Source: Agaricus subrufescens (Eukaryota > Basidiomycota > Agaricomycetes > Agaricales > Agaricaceae). Taken from it: DNA of 64,000 nucleotides. Positions 21,514 to 33,728 of the stretch are shown here, piece after piece; the first letter of the stretch is position 1, and every line of letters starts with the position of its first letter. The position numbers and the translations under genes are program-made. The stretch spans positions 2,542,001-2,606,000 of the forward strand of contig CM057058.1 in assembly GCA_029945375.1 (NCBI GenBank), written 5' to 3'. Under the pieces are notes generated by a model. That model was not told the origin of the DNA and did not search any database. It was given only the letters and a program-made list of their open reading frames with translations.

Positions 21514-23953
21514 ATGGACTCTCTACCCTCCTCGTCTAATGAGCAAGCTCCCACTCAGACTGACCACCGTAATGACTCTCCAGAGACACCTAACGATGGA
21601 GGCGCCCCACCCGGAAAGCGGCAGTTGAGCACATGGGACCTAATAACCCTCAGTATTTCTATGGCTGGCGCTCAGATAGCTTGGACGGTCGAACTGGGGT
21701 GAGTACAAGCTCATGTAATGCCTCAGAAAGACTCCAAATTGATAAACAACAGTTACGGCACACCCTTCTTGCTGAATCTGGGACTCTCCGAGCATTTGAC
21801 TTCTCTCGTATGGTTGGCTGGCCCGATTAGTGGTCTGGTAGCCCAACCGGTCATCGGTACGTTTCATCATATCCACGGTCTGATTACATACTTCATGCCT
21901 CGCGAACAATTAGGAGCGGTCTCGGACTCTTCAACCTCAAGATACCGTCGACGATTTTGGATCATTCTTTCGACAGTTGCTCTGGTCATGTCAACACTCA
22001 CGTTGGCTTATTGCGAGCCCCTTGCTGCATTTTGGGTCGACTTATTCTCTGTTGGTTCTGGCGATTGGGACGAAATTAGGAACAAAAGAGTGTGTTGTTT
22101 GCTGACGTCATGACACACACTCTTGCTGATAGCATTTCCCCAGGTCAAAAGCACTGCCATCTTATTCGCCGTTGTTTCCTTCTACGTTCTCGATTTCGCC
22201 TTGAACGGACTCCAAGCTTCTCTAAGAAACCTTCTCTTAGACGTAACTCCGCCCAATCAGCTCAATGCCGGTAACGCTTGGCACAGTCGAATGACGAATG
22301 CTGGAAACATTATCGGTTATGGATTCGGTGAGCAGGACAGCACCCTCCTTCTATGCAGCTGTGTTGACCAAGCGCCAAAGGATTTTTACCTCTTGCCAAT
22401 CTCCCTATAATTCGCCTTATCGAAGGCTCGCAGTTCCGGAAGTTTTGCATTATTTGCATCATCATTCTTGTAATCACAGTGTGCATGACCTGTATGCGGC
22501 ACGACGAAGAGCCAGCAACCGTCAAGCAGACCGACAAGTAAGGCGGATAATCCTCCTCCCGGCCGTCTCTCATCGTGATATAGGAATGACTTGAGGGATA
22601 TTCTCCGTAATATTCGCGTTGCTATCCTCAATCTTCCTAAACCTATACGTCGCGTATGTTACGTCCAGCTGTTTGCCTTCATGGGATGGTATGTCGCATC
22701 ATCTACGCCCATCCAATCTGATTCTCATAACGTCAAGGTTTCCATTCTTGTTTTACTCGTAGGTAACAAATGGCTTTGTTATGTCAATGCTAACTTCGCA
22801 CAGAACGACGTACGTAGGCCAAGTCATGGCCCAAGAAATAGGTCAAGAACCGGACCATGATCTTGCTACCCGTAAGGGAGAGTTGGCGATGTTGATTTAC
22901 AGCGTTGGTGCGTCTAACATTTTGAATTGCGTTACCAAATACCCATCATCGGTCGATAGTTGGCGTCATCGCCGGGACCATCCTACCCCACCTAGCTAAT
23001 CGCGATCGTCGACTTCTCGGCCGCAAAGATGACGTTGACCAAGATACAGAAATATCACACCTTCGCGAAACGGTCCGGCAATGGAAAGTTGATGCTGCAC
23101 GTAAAGGTAAACCCTTGAAACTTCCTCGAACGCCCTTCCTTCTCCGGAACATCTGGACCGGCGCACTCTTATTCTTCAGTTTTCTCTCATTTATGACATT
23201 TTTCATCAGTACGGTGACTCAGGTACGAGCCCCTCTTGTTCTGCTATATGCGCACAGCGAAGTAAAATGTCCATAGGCAACTATTTTCATCAGTCTTGTC
23301 GGTATATCCTGGGCTGTTGCAATGTGGGTGCCCTTTGCGATCGTGATGGAGGTATGTCGTTTAACCGAGTGTATTCAATTGCATTCTTAATAATGATATT
23401 TGTCTAGCTATTGAAAGAGCCCGCGGAGCCTGCGTCTCGTCATGAATCTGACACTGTCCGCCACGAACGCAACCGTACCGTCATAATTCCCCGGCCCACA
23501 GGAAAGAATGGAGAGAGAGCCCCTCTTATAAACCGTCGATCACTACACGAACCTGTCGACGCTCCTCCAGAAGTGGAAGAAGCGCCCCCCGCTTCTCTTG
23601 CTGGGGGCACGATCTTGGGTATTCACAATCTTGCCATTGTCGCACCCCAGTTCATTGTAAGTTTCAGTGATACTTGTCGTATAATCAAATGGATTAATAT
23701 TCCACAGGTCGCTATAATCAACAGCATCATTTTTAGCGTTGTAGATGGATCGAAGAGCGACTTCAGCAGCGGTGGCGATCCCGGCGAGGCGTACTTTGGC
23801 AAGAATGGTGTTGCCTGGGTTCTACGCTTTGGTGGTTTATGTGCTATATTCGGGGCATTGGCTACCCGTAAGGTCGGACCCACCCCAACGGAGCGAGATA
23901 TGCGCCGTCATCTGGCTGAAATGCAACTGCTCGGTGAAGAACCCACCCCTTGA
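21514..23953 (+). CDS. Sucrose/alpha-glucoside-type MFS (GPH) transporter
   Basis: A multi-pass membrane carrier like plant SUT proteins and Schizosaccharomyces pombe Sut1, which bring in sucrose or maltose with protons. After a polar N-tail the first membrane helix is LITLSISMAGAQIAWTVELG, followed by GTPFLLNLGLSEHLTSLVWL and AGPISGLVAQPVIG. The loop GAVSDSSTSRYRRRFWII carries the family's DxSxxRxGRRR-like signature. Further matches are YVLDFALNGLQASLRNLLLD (the V-DxxxN motif), RVCYVQLFAFMGW, and a late helix ATIFISLVGISWAVAMWVPF. A cytosolic loop with many charged residues precedes the last two helices. The C-tail ends LLGEEPTP. About eight introns are present and I see no lesion. The substrate cannot be fixed from sequence. 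Confidence 0.85.
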
Positions 23954-24545
23954 GGTTTTGACTACTGCTATCTTTTGTTTTGGGTTTTATCGGTAGTGCT
24001 CTTTATTGTATCTGATTGCTTCTATATCCCGTTCTGCATCAGCAAGCAATCTCATCTGTATTATCATCATCATCAACTATATGCTATTGGCTCGTTATGT
24101 GGAAAGCATAATCCCACGAGTCGTCATTGGCGGACGATATGACACGGCACGGCACCCATGTAATAGGGTGATCACAAGCTATTATAAGATCAGACGCTAT
24201 AGGGCAATTAATTGATATCACTATCTCTCGCAAGTGAGAAACACATACGAGAATAATTCGATTTTAGCTTATAGAACAAGCGTGTAGAAGAGACATTCAC
24301 GGTGCTTGATAAATGAGATGCAAGGGTCGTCCTGAGTAACGAAGCATCTAAATTGGGACAGTCAATGTAATGGTCAAGAATCAAGGGGTTCAGCTACCTA
24401 GCCCCTGCCCGAACAAGACAGTGCAGAGTAAAGAACCATCTTCAAACCTCGTGGATTCTTCGTACAAACGACAGCTGTCCCCGGTAAATTCATCTACAAC
24501 GCCTGGGCATCAGATTGTTGGAGTTCTTTTCGGCAAGCGGAAAAA
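23954..24545. other. Convergent 3' flanks
   Basis: The transporter and DPH6 end towards each other here. The interval is AT-rich with a short (ATC)n stretch near 24063-24075. No ORF of note is present. Confidence 0.55.
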
Positions 24546-26682
24546 CTAACGTTTATGTAGAACTGAGTTCTCCGTCGTTACATTCATATCGCCGTCCTCG
24601 TCTTGGACTTCGCGCTGTCCCGTATGCATTATAACTTGTTTCTCCACTAGAGCATTTTTAGGTAGAGCTTTTACGACCAAAAATATTGTAGGTGATTCTG
24701 GGGACTATGATAGAAAAGGCGTATGAGATCTTAGTAATAGGATTCGCGAAATTAACCACTACCTGGAGAAGTTCATGCCCTGTCCGTACAAGGTAAAGAT
24801 TTTGAACGTTGTCAAGAAAGTAAACAGCCGACAGTGTAAAGCCCTCCCAGCTATTACGAAGAGCTCGGTGGATCCGAGAAACATGTTGACAAGACAAGGC
24901 AAATTCCATTGGCAAAGAAGTAGGAGTTGGGAGGCTTGAGTTACTTGGTAACAATCCGATTTGACCAGATACGGTGATTATTTCACCGGTCTGTTGTTCC
25001 ATTGAGCAACCATTGTCGTCACTTGTGCCGCTAGAGAGCTCTTACCACAGTAGCCTGTGAGTACGGACCAATATTTGCGGGCGCCCAGTAACCCCATCCT
25101 TGGACATGTAAAGCCCGTCTTGTCTGGGTATCATTCTCTGAATATGCCGTGCAATCTAACCTCACTCTGATGGGATGAGGGAGATCTACAGCGACACATG
25201 CCCGCGATGGAGGACTGGTTCCAAAGTACTTCTTATACACGACATTGATGTCCCCGAATAGGTCAATGGACGAAAGCATGATGTTGATGTTATTGCAGTC
25301 AGATAATTTGAGATTGTATTTACTCAGATGATCTATAGAAGGTTGAAATGAGGAACCTTCTTAAGACTTTTGAATCCACCCTACCTTGTAGAATTGCGAG
25401 GCACTCCCTCATTTCGTCTTCAAGTGATATTTCCACATCAGGATCCAATATAGACCGCTGTATGTTCGAAATAAAAACTCGATTTCCTGAACGGGAACTT
25501 CTTGGTATCGTGGCGCGTTCTTTGTTTTCTGGTTGTATACTTGACACGACTGGGCCGCCTGGCGTGAGTTCTCCTTGAAGAGTTTTCGCTATAGATGCAA
25601 AGTCATCTTCAAGGAGCGGAGGAACTACAACGGCTTGTCGTGTTTCTGGATCTTTGGGCTGGAGCTCTGCATCCTTTACTCGCAGATATGCGACAGTGGC
25701 AAACGCATTGTCTGAGTGGACGACAGTCTCTACAGATGTCCTGTTGAATGGTGTGACTGGTTTGTCATGCATGCATGGCCCTTCTGCAGACGTACAGCTG
25801 AATTTTTTGTTTGAAGAGCGGGCAATCGAGGGTCAGCGTTTCATACTCTCCTCCCTCTCCACAAACGTGAGAGCCGTAGAGGTTATTCTGGGAGCGACGT
25901 TAGGAATGGGATTGACAAAGACTGTTTAATTCCTTACCAGCTTGATGAGATGAGGTTGCATCTGGGCTAAGGTTTTCCCCAAATGTTCGGGTAAGAGACC
26001 GATACCTGCAACCTTGATTAATATGACTTCCATGCCGATTTGGATCATTTCGTTCAGCAACTCTGCTTGATCACGCTGCCAAAGGTAAGCTAGTGGTACT
26101 AGGCTCAGACGAGCACAGCTGACGGAAAGGAGTCGAGTTAGAAGGCGATAATAGGAAGGCGAAGAGCATACACATGTTCTACTCTCACTCGTTGATAGTT
26201 TGATAGTATTGCGCCAACAGAAACAGCTTGAACATCAGGATGAGCGGCCTAGTCCCGCCAGTGAATAAGACACAGTAAGAACGACCGTAAGGACCAACCT
26301 ACCTTTACAGATGCCAGAAGTTCATACAAATCTTCCGTCTCATCCCCTTGCACGCCATCTTTTGAAAATTTCTCCCTAGAACCATACTCCATACCCTGTT
26401 CCACCGCATCTCCAGTAATGACGCGTCGATACAGCGGGACATCCAAAGCACGAGCAACTAAATGTATCGCATCCTGGCCCACAGTTTGGTACATGAACGA
26501 ATCAAGTTCCTCTATTCACGGTTTCGGTAGGCAGCAGCAACGAGACGAAATGACAGTACCAGACCTTTTCCGGGTCCTGGTCCAAGAGAGGCGGCAGCGA
26601 CAAGTTCGTGGCCGTTCTGGTGGCAATGCACGAGGTTGAAGCAGCTGTCTTTGCCGCCACTGAGAAGCGCGACATATTTCAT
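24546..26682 (-). CDS. DPH6: Diphthine-ammonia ligase Dph6 with RidA-like C-terminus
   Basis: Dph6 carries out the last step of diphthamide synthesis on eEF2, using ATP and ammonia. The start, MKYVALLSGGKDSCFNLVHC, has the PP-loop ATP pyrophosphatase motif SGGKDS. Later segments AIHLVARALDVPLYRRVITG, VQAVSVGAILSNYQRVRVEH, CSRLSLVPLAYLWQRDQAEL and EVILIKVAGIGL fit the DUF71 domain. The C-terminal half carries RidA/YjgF-like modules (for example GYWAPANIGPYSQA), as usual in fungal Dph6. The last exon, SPTIFLVVKALPKNALVEKQ, ends in NSVLHKR. Around ten introns are present. ATG 26682 is 138 bp from the divergent PheRS beta start. Confidence 0.9.
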
Positions 26683-26820
26683 GGTCCTATGTTAAGGGAC
26701 TTGGTTTGATCTTATCAGTAAACTCTATTATCGCGGTGCCAGGAGTCCCGCTTGGGCTTTGATTTGACTCGATCATATCTAGGTTGCAATTGCCTGCAGT
26801 TTGACTTCTACACAAGAAAA

Positions 26821-29176
26821 ATGCCGACCATTGCTGTGGACAAGGCAGACTTATGGGAGAGACTTGGACAGGAATACAGTACGCGTTATAGGCATGATCT
26901 ATATTTCGTGGCTTTTCCTGATTGAGCCTCGATAGCGGCCGACGAGTTTGACAAACTATGCTTCGAGTATGGTCTCGAGATTGACGAAGATGTACGTTGA
27001 TCTTATACGTCTCATCCCGGAGTCCGAAAATTAACTTGTGTCATAGACTACGGAGGAGGTAGAGGAGGCTATTAAGAAAGGGCTACCCGCGGAACGCCCT
27101 GTGAGTCGCCTCTCACACTTGCCCTTGGTTCTCAATTCCTCATCGTGAAATCAGCAACTTAAAATTGAAGTGCCAGCGAATAGGTAACGCGCCATAATGC
27201 TTCTTCCTCGGTGAATGACAGCTTTTCGTGTAGATATGACCTCTTGTGCATAGAGGGCATTACGCGGGTATTAAATGTCTTCTTGGGAAAAACACCGGCC
27301 CCTCAATACAGGCTTGTATACCCTCCGGGTGGAGAATCTAATCTTATCACGTTGAAGATCCATCCCGAAGTGCGTTGCAGCATTCTTTGTTTGATAGTTT
27401 AAGTCTGAACATTCATACAGACAGCACGGATACGGCCTCTGTTCGCAGCGGCGATTTTGCGCAATATTCAATTCACTCCGCGCTCATACGCATCTTTCAT
27501 AGATCTTCAGGATAAGCTGCATCAAAATATTGGTCGGAGGAGACAACTGGTATCTATTGGAACGCATGATCTTGACACTCTTGTGCCTCCTTTCAGGTAT
27601 GAAGCGCGTCCACCAAAGGACATTCGCTTTGTCCCTTTGAATAAAAGTGAGGCGTATACAGCAGAGGAATTGATGACTGTTTATGAGGTATGGGTGTGCC
27701 CTCGCAGCTTTTACCTTTACTGAGACTTTGTAGTCTGAAAAACATCTGGCTCGATATTTGCATATTATACGCGATTCACCTGTATATCCTATCATCTACG
27801 ACAAGGAAGACCACGTACTTTCGATGCCACCTATCATCAACTCCGACCACAGTAAAATCACTCTGAACACTCGAAATGTCTTCATCGATGTCACCGCCAC
27901 TGACCAAACCAAACTCGATATTGTTGTGAACATTGTGGCAACTATGTTCTCCGAATACTGCGAGGAACCATTCACGTATGCAAGTTTATTGTATCACTCG
28001 GATTGTCAAAGTTGAGTTCGATTTTACAGGATCGAACCCGTAAAGCTTGTTCTTCCTGATGGCAAGGTTCGCATCACCCCCGATATATCTGAGCGCCAGA
28101 CTGTAGCGCACGCTTCGTACATCAATTCTTGTACAAAACTTGACCTCAACACGAAGGAGGCCTCGGCCTTACTTCAGAAGATGGGCCATCGGACAGCACT
28201 TTCACCAACAGATCCTGATGAGATAATTGTAAACGTTCCAGCCACTCGACCCGACATCTTCCACGAGTGCGATATCATGGAAGACGCTGCTGTTGCTTAC
28301 GGATTCAATAACCTTCCGGATGTTTTCCCTGCGACCAGCACCGTGGCCCAACCATTAGCGATTGGTAAACTATCTGATGTCGTACGTCGTGAGTGGGCCC
28401 TGGCAGGGTGGGTTGAAGTACTACCCCTTATCCTTGTACGTCGGCTATTCCGAGAAATTGGGCTGACACAAAGCTCATTTTGTGAATAGTGTTCACACGA
28501 GGAAAACTTTGAATGGCTTAACCGCGAGGATGACAATAATACAGCAATCAAGATCGCAAACCCAAAGTCACTCGAGTTTCAAGTGGTTCGCACAACGCTG
28601 TTGGCAGGCCTCCTGAAAAGCATTCGCGAAAATCGCTCGCATGCTCTACCTATTAGAATCTTCGAGACCTCTGATGTTGCGTTCAAAGATACTAAGAGAG
28701 AGCGACAGGCACGGAATGAACGCCATGCCGGAGCTGTTTGGTGTAACAAGACAGCTGGATTTGAAGTGGTTCACGGCCTCCTCGACCGTGCAATGAAAAT
28801 GCTAGAGATACCTCGCATTTCCAGCGCTGATAACAAGGCCGAGACCGGTTATTATATCAAGGAGTCCAACGGTATGGCTCTCAACGTCCCCGTGTATGAG
28901 TGCTTACGAGTCAGTCTAGACCCCATGTTTTTTCCCGGGCGCGCAGCCACGATTTATTATAGAGCTGTACCGGAAAAACGGGGCAAGTTCTCAGCCTTCA
29001 AGCAGGCGGTGCTCAATACAGTGCATGTTGGGAATGATACCCCAATTGGCATTATGGGCATCTTGCACCCCAGCGTGCTGGAGAAGTTTGAAATTGGATT
29101 TCCTTGTTCCGCGCTAGAGTTCACGCTGGAACCGTTCAAGAAACAAATGCACAGGGTCTGGACCAATAATGAATAA
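26821..29176 (+). CDS. FRS1: Cytosolic phenylalanyl-tRNA synthetase, beta subunit
   Basis: The beta subunit of the heterotetrameric PheRS, which helps bind tRNA and edits mischarged Tyr. The start is [19 protein letters not shown]. Family blocks follow in order: [145 protein letters not shown], and near the end [20 protein letters not shown]. About eight introns lie in the first half. The stretch from about 28870 to 28915 reads open in frame but may contain a 39-nt intron; both versions keep frame. The gene is intact as far as I can see. Confidence 0.93.
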
Positions 29177-29324
29177 GCCTTCGAAAGTACATTGATAAGC
29201 GTAGGGTATCATAATAAAGTGCCTTGTGGATTACAAATAGGCAATTCATTTACCGCGTCTAAAAGAAGCTCAAGGCTGGAATGGCCGAATAAAATCTGGA
29301 CCGTCGCTAGCTCCGGATAGAAGC

Positions 29325-30132
29325 TCAAGCTTGTGCCTGCCTTCTCGGCCCTTCCTCTTCGCCACCTGCGAACACTAATTAAGTAGACAATGTGGTTAGA
29401 CGAAAATAAACCAATGGCAGTGGAGTGCTACTTGCCAAAAGCGACGAGAATGATAGCCATGTACATCCAGTACTTCTGGATAAAAGACTTTTCGGGAACT
29501 GGCTGGACAGGCTCCCCTGCAGGCGTCAACGGCTGGGGCTTGCGCAGCTCCGGGCTGGGGGAAAAGAGAATTCAACAATGGCGGTGAGAAGATGACGGGA
29601 GAGTCTTTGCGTACAGCGGCAGGGTTCGGGGCGAGTCAAGAATGACAGTCGTGTTCAGTCTCTGCAGATTTTCGACAAAAGCGGCGGCGGAGGTTTTTGA
29701 TTTGGGACAGGAACCGTCATGTGGTATGGGAGATAGGTAATAGTCAATGGCAAAAGGGTTGGAGTCCTGTAAATGAAGAACGATCGTTTGTGATGTCACC
29801 TGCGGCAGATGGCACTAGAGACCCGTTGCGATTGGTGAATCAAGAGAGACCCCGGGTGAGAGATGACATACGGCTTTCACGGAAGCAAAGTCCCAGGTCT
29901 GGCCATCGCGCTGGAGGGCGAGCTGGTAGTAGAGGTTGTCGGCCGCGGACTGGGCGAGGACGTCGGAGAAGGCGGCCAAGTCGTCGGGGAGGCCGGTGGC
30001 GGGCTCGATGCGGTAGGCGCCGTCTGCGGGGACGAGGGAGCCGCGCTCGGTAAAGGGGACGGGGGGCAGGGTAGGGGCGAAGAGGCGATGGTGGAGGGCG
30101 AGGGCAGCGGGGAGGGCGAGAGACGGCTTCAT
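29325..30132 (-). CDS. EMC10: ER membrane protein complex subunit 10
   Basis: EMC10 is a lumenal subunit of the EMC, which inserts membrane proteins at the ER. The protein begins with a signal-like stretch, MKPSLALPAALALHHRLFA, then has VPFTERGSLVPADGAYRIEP and LYYQLALQRDGQTWDFASVK, and in the next exon FAIDYYLSPIPHDGSCP. A Pro-rich spacer precedes the C-terminal membrane segment, EKSFIQKYWMYMAIILVAF. The last exon is reached through a GC-AG intron and adds GGEEEGPRRQAQA, a usual EMC10-like acidic/basic tail. With an ordinary GT donor the tail would be longer and unlike the family. Four exons or so are present. It is divergent from the orphan ORF at 30452. Confidence 0.82.
29366..29435 (-). 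other. GC-AG intron
   Basis: The donor is TTTTG|GCAAGT and the acceptor TTCGCAG|GTGGCG, 70 nt long. The GC donor gives the phase needed for the FGGEEEG tail of EMC10. The GT two bases further in would give a different, longer tail. Confidence 0.65.
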
Positions 30133-30451
30133 CTGGTTTGCTCGGCAGCCTCACTGCCCCGTCAAATGCAAATCAGAGCCCGCTGACATAAGCACTCCGG
30201 ATTGGCCCTGCGGCGGGGCTGGGCTGGCCGGCGCTGGGCCAATGGGAGCTGTGCCGGGCGCTGATTGGCCGCCGCCGCGTCTAGACTTGATTGGATGCCC
30301 AAAAGGAGCCGAGAGCTCGCGAGACTGTCAATCGTTGGTTCTCATATTTTCCAGTTTCAAAATATGTCAGGCCGAGACCATCCCCCCGCCATATATACAA
30401 TCCCCCCTCGCTTACGACCGTCTCCAGTCCCCTTCTCTCTCCGTCCCTCCC
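30133..30451. promoter_or_regulatory. Shared divergent promoter of EMC10 and the orphan ORF
   Basis: 319 bp separate the two start codons. The right part has the TATA-like CATATATACAA (core 30392-30397) 55-60 bp before the ATG at 30452. The left part is very G/C-rich (GCGGGGCTGGGCTGGCCGGC). It looks like one TATA promoter and one GC-type promoter back to back. Confidence 0.45.
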
Positions 30452-30970
30452 ATGGTTGCCCACTACTCGATGCCCACTCCGCCCTTTTCTCCGAACAGCC
30501 CCCAGCTCCCTCCCCTCGACGCCAAGTACCCCCTCCGGTCCACCATCGAGCTGCTTGACTCCCTCGTCACCTTTTATCAGCGCGAACGCATGTGGGTCTG
30601 TCGCACTCGAGCCGTCATGGAGGAGGCATCTGATGGGCCCCTCGAGAGCACCCTGCCCTCTCCTTCTCCCTCGACCCCCGAATCAGACACGCAGGATATC
30701 AAGCCACCACCACTGGTCATATCACGCCGACCAAAGCAGCCGCCTTCCCGCTGGGCGCGCCGCAAGCAGGGGTTCAACCTCAAGCTAGAGGGTATATCCA
30801 AACCCAGAAGGCTGCACCAGACACAGCGGCTGCCGCAATCGCCAGATCTCCTGGCCAAGGAACATATCTTGCACCTCTTTGAGAAAATGATGGAAGATCG
30901 GATGGAGAGCTGCCAACGGGTCAACCGACTGGTTAGAAGCGCCAACCACGCATATCTACCCTCTCGATGA
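30452..30970 (+). CDS. Small basic orphan protein
   Basis: A single-exon protein of 172 codons that I do not recognise. The N-terminal part is Pro/Ser-rich (MPTPPFSPNSPQLPPLDAKY), followed by a helical segment, LRSTIELLDSLVTFYQRERM, and a Ser/Pro acidic linker. A basic patch, RRPKQPPSRWARRKQGFNLK, comes next. A final helix, AKEHILHLFEKMMEDRMESC, has QRVNRLVRSANHAYLPSR after it. The two conserved-looking helices flanking disordered sequence, the TATA box and the good coding bias argue for a real gene. I chose ATG 30452 over the ORF's earlier start because it follows the TATA box by a normal leader. Confidence 0.65.
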   Translation: MVAHYSMPTPPFSPNSPQLPPLDAKYPLRSTIELLDSLVTFYQRERMWVCRTRAVMEEASDGPLESTLPSPSPSTPESDTQDIKPPPLVISRRPKQPPSRWARRKQGFNLKLEGISKPRRLHQTQRLPQSPDLLAKEHILHLFEKMMEDRMESCQRVNRLVRSANHAYLPSR

Positions 30971-31329
30971 TCGACACCGAAAAGGCAATTTCTTTCTTTA
31001 TACTTGCTCGGTAACACTCTGACCCAGCATTTGTAGTTGCATCATCGGATTCACTTGGGCAAGGTAGCAGGGTCTATTTAATTAGTCTTGATCTGCTTTT
31101 GTTGTATTATCAAATCATCAATTCTACTGGTCGAAAAACTTGGTTTGCCGAGCCAATGATAGCCAATCGCTGTGCCGAATCAACCAAACAAGTGATGCTC
31201 TCGGCCCTTGCCGCTGCACCACTACACGGCACGTTAATCGCTCACGCGGCGCACTTGCATCGACGGCCCCTTCACTCATTATCCTCTTTCTCCCTGTATT
31301 TCTATTTCGCACATTGTCTGGCCTCAGCC
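30971..31329. other. Intergenic region before the Bsd2-like gene
   Basis: 359 bp. The frame of the Bsd2-like gene stays open upstream to 31099, but that part reads like leader sequence and lacks family resemblance. No other gene is seen. Confidence 0.5.
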
Positions 31330-32916
31330 ATGTCCCATCGCTATGCGCCTCTTCCCAATCCCCGCGCCAGCACTCGGACGCAGCTTGATCAAGAGCAGGA
31401 GATGGCTGCGGCGTTCGACTACTCTGAGAACGAGGACGACGACCGGAGCACCTCAGAGACGCAACCGCTGAACACACAATCCTCTAACACTCACGCCCGA
31501 AGTTTTTTCCTGACCACGCCACACCAGTTTCAACCTTCAGTCAACTCACCTGCCCCAGCAACGTACGACTTTGAGAATGATACCTATGATTATCCTCCTC
31601 CCGGCTCCCCACCTCCCCCTTCCTCAAGAGCATTCCCAAATAATATTGGAAACTCAAACGGCTTTGTACCAACCTTTGAGTCGGTCCAGACTCCCCGCAG
31701 CAATTGGTTCCGGCGAGCTGCGATTAACATACTTCCACAAAGAGTCGTCGCAAGGGTTGGTTGGGCGCAGCAGATGCCGTCGGGTCCTGTTGGTGGCGGG
31801 TCGTCAAATGATGGTGTCTTTGCAAATGTCACGGCTAAACCAACCGCTCCTACCCGCATACGGGATGGTAAGTGCACAGCGCCCATTCATCATCGGTATC
31901 TACTAACGGGCGAATAGGAGATGATACCCATCTTGTCCCTGAAGACAGTGTTAGCGACGCTCCTCCCTCGTATGCTGTTGCACAAGCTGATGCTGTTCCG
32001 CCATACTGGGAGACCACAGTCCATGCGCCCTTCTCTCCTGATTCAGCGGGCGAAATGATCATCGACTCTTTGCCAACTGGTTCTGTCTTTTCTTTCTTGT
32101 GGAACATGCTCGTTTCTGTATCCTTCCAATTTGTCGGCTTCTTGCTGACATATCTACTCCACACAACGCACGCTGCACGGCTTGGCTCCCGTGCAGGTCT
32201 TGGGATTACGCTCATTCAGTATGGTTTCGCGTTGAGGGGAAATGCTGAAAGCGATGGTACCAGTTGGAGAAATTGGCGTGATCCGCCACCGACTTTTGCA
32301 TCGGGGGCTGATGCCAATGCGTTCTATGATGATTCTTCAGCTGCAATCAATTCTACCATACATTTTGGGGCGGGACCTATGCCCGATGACCAAACTACTG
32401 ATTTCGCCGATGCCACCACAGAGTGGCTTTCCTTTTTCCTCATGACTGTTGGTAAGTAGCGACACTATGTTGCCATTCAAGCGCTTATTATGACGTATAG
32501 GGTGGTTCATTCTGTTGACCTCACTTCTGGGCTTCTGGCGAGTCAAAAGGTGGGAGCGTGGTATCTTAGCATCTCAGCGTGAATCGCACACTCCTGCGCC
32601 ATCCAGCACACCACGGCCTGCGGGTGGTTTCTGGGTTGAGCGCATGTTTGGGGGCAGAAGGCAGTCCCAAGGAGAGTCACCCGGAGATTTGTTCTTGCGG
32701 GGATTTGGGTTCACTAGTCGGTATCGTCATGTGGAAGATGAAGAAGAGGAAGACCATGCTGTCGCCAGGGCAGAGGAAGGTGAAGCTCGAAGTCCCACCG
32801 AGCATTCGATGGTATTGCCGCTAGATTCTGATGGACCGGACCGTAATCATGCGATCCTCGAGGCTACAGCACATCGGCAGTTAGAGAGTCGACTTAGAGA
32901 GAGCGGGTTTTTGTGA
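31330..32916 (+). CDS. BSD2: Bsd2/Ndfip-type adaptor for Rsp5/Nedd4 ubiquitin ligase
   Basis: Bsd2 and Ndfip are Golgi/endosome membrane adaptors that recruit the HECT ligase Rsp5 through PPxY motifs to sort metal transporters to the vacuole. The protein begins MSHRYAPLPN, has an acidic/Ser-rich N-part, and carries DAPPSYAV and PPYW in the cytosolic region. The membrane part is VFSFLWNMLVSVSFQFVGFL and LTYLLHTTHAARLGSRAGLG, the family signature, then ITLIQYGFAL. A final helix, WLSFFLMTVGWFILLTSLLG, precedes a charged C-tail. Two introns are present (after IRDG and after MTV). It lies upstream of the GNAT gene on the same strand. Confidence 0.85.
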
Positions 32917-33092
32917 AGCTTGTTGATATCATATACCTGGATTCTTTCCTGCATCTGCATCCTCATCTCTGGGACAGTTCCCTATATATTTAATGTTCTA
33001 CTTATAAATGCCCACAAGACACCGGTGTTTGTCCGATATACTTTCTTGAATGCATATGATCAGCTGCACATGCACTCTTTTTGACCAACACC

Positions 33093-33728
33093 ATGTCCCT
33101 CGCCATTCGCAAGGCTACAGAAGCTGATACAGAAGCATTGTTTCGAGTATGCATTCTCACTTCCGATGCGGGCAAGTCAGGCCTTGCATTGCACGACTTT
33201 CCGGAACTCCCTGGCCTAACTTATGCCGTCCCGTACCTGACGCGCAAAGCCACATGGGCATATGTGTTAGAGGAAGAAGATACGAAGGAAGTGGTTGGCT
33301 ACGTTGTTGGAGCCTACGATACACGGGCGTATGAGGAGGATGTCCTCAATAATTGGTTTCCGGTCCACGCCATTCGTTACCGATGCCGGTTGTCATTCGA
33401 CAATCTAAAAATCAAACAGAACGACAAGTCTTATATCGAACGGTATCAGGATCCAAAGTGTTACAGAGCATTTGATGCCAACGTTGCATTCTCGCCCGCA
33501 CATCTACATATCAATATATTAGAGAAACACCAGGGAAAGGGGTGGGGAAAGCGGATGATAGGGAAGGCGGTTGAACATTTGAAAGAGATGGGATTGGATG
33601 GGCTGTGGGTTGGTATTGACCCGAGGAATGATGAGGCTAGGAGGTTCTATAGAAAGATTGGGTTTAACGAGATTTTGGATGCTCCAGATGCGAACCAGCT
33701 TGGGTTGAAGTTTGTTGACTATAAGTAG
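33093..33728 (+). CDS. GNAT-family N-acetyltransferase
   Basis: A single-exon protein of 211 codons, starting MSLAIRKATEADTEALFRVC. The acetyl-CoA binding loop is HLHINILEKHQGKGWGKRMI (the Q/R-x-x-G-x-G/A pattern is QGKGWG), followed by GKAVEHLKEMGLDGLWVGID and the family's C-terminal ARRFYRKIGFNEI. The substrate is unknown. This subtype, with a long insert between beta 3 and beta 4, is common in fungi next to glycosidases or alone. The start was taken at ATG 33093 as the first ATG. The upstream frame opens only with non-ATG codons. Confidence 0.85.
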   Translation: MSLAIRKATEADTEALFRVCILTSDAGKSGLALHDFPELPGLTYAVPYLTRKATWAYVLEEEDTKEVVGYVVGAYDTRAYEEDVLNNWFPVHAIRYRCRLSFDNLKIKQNDKSYIERYQDPKCYRAFDANVAFSPAHLHINILEKHQGKGWGKRMIGKAVEHLKEMGLDGLWVGIDPRNDEARRFYRKIGFNEILDAPDANQLGLKFVDYK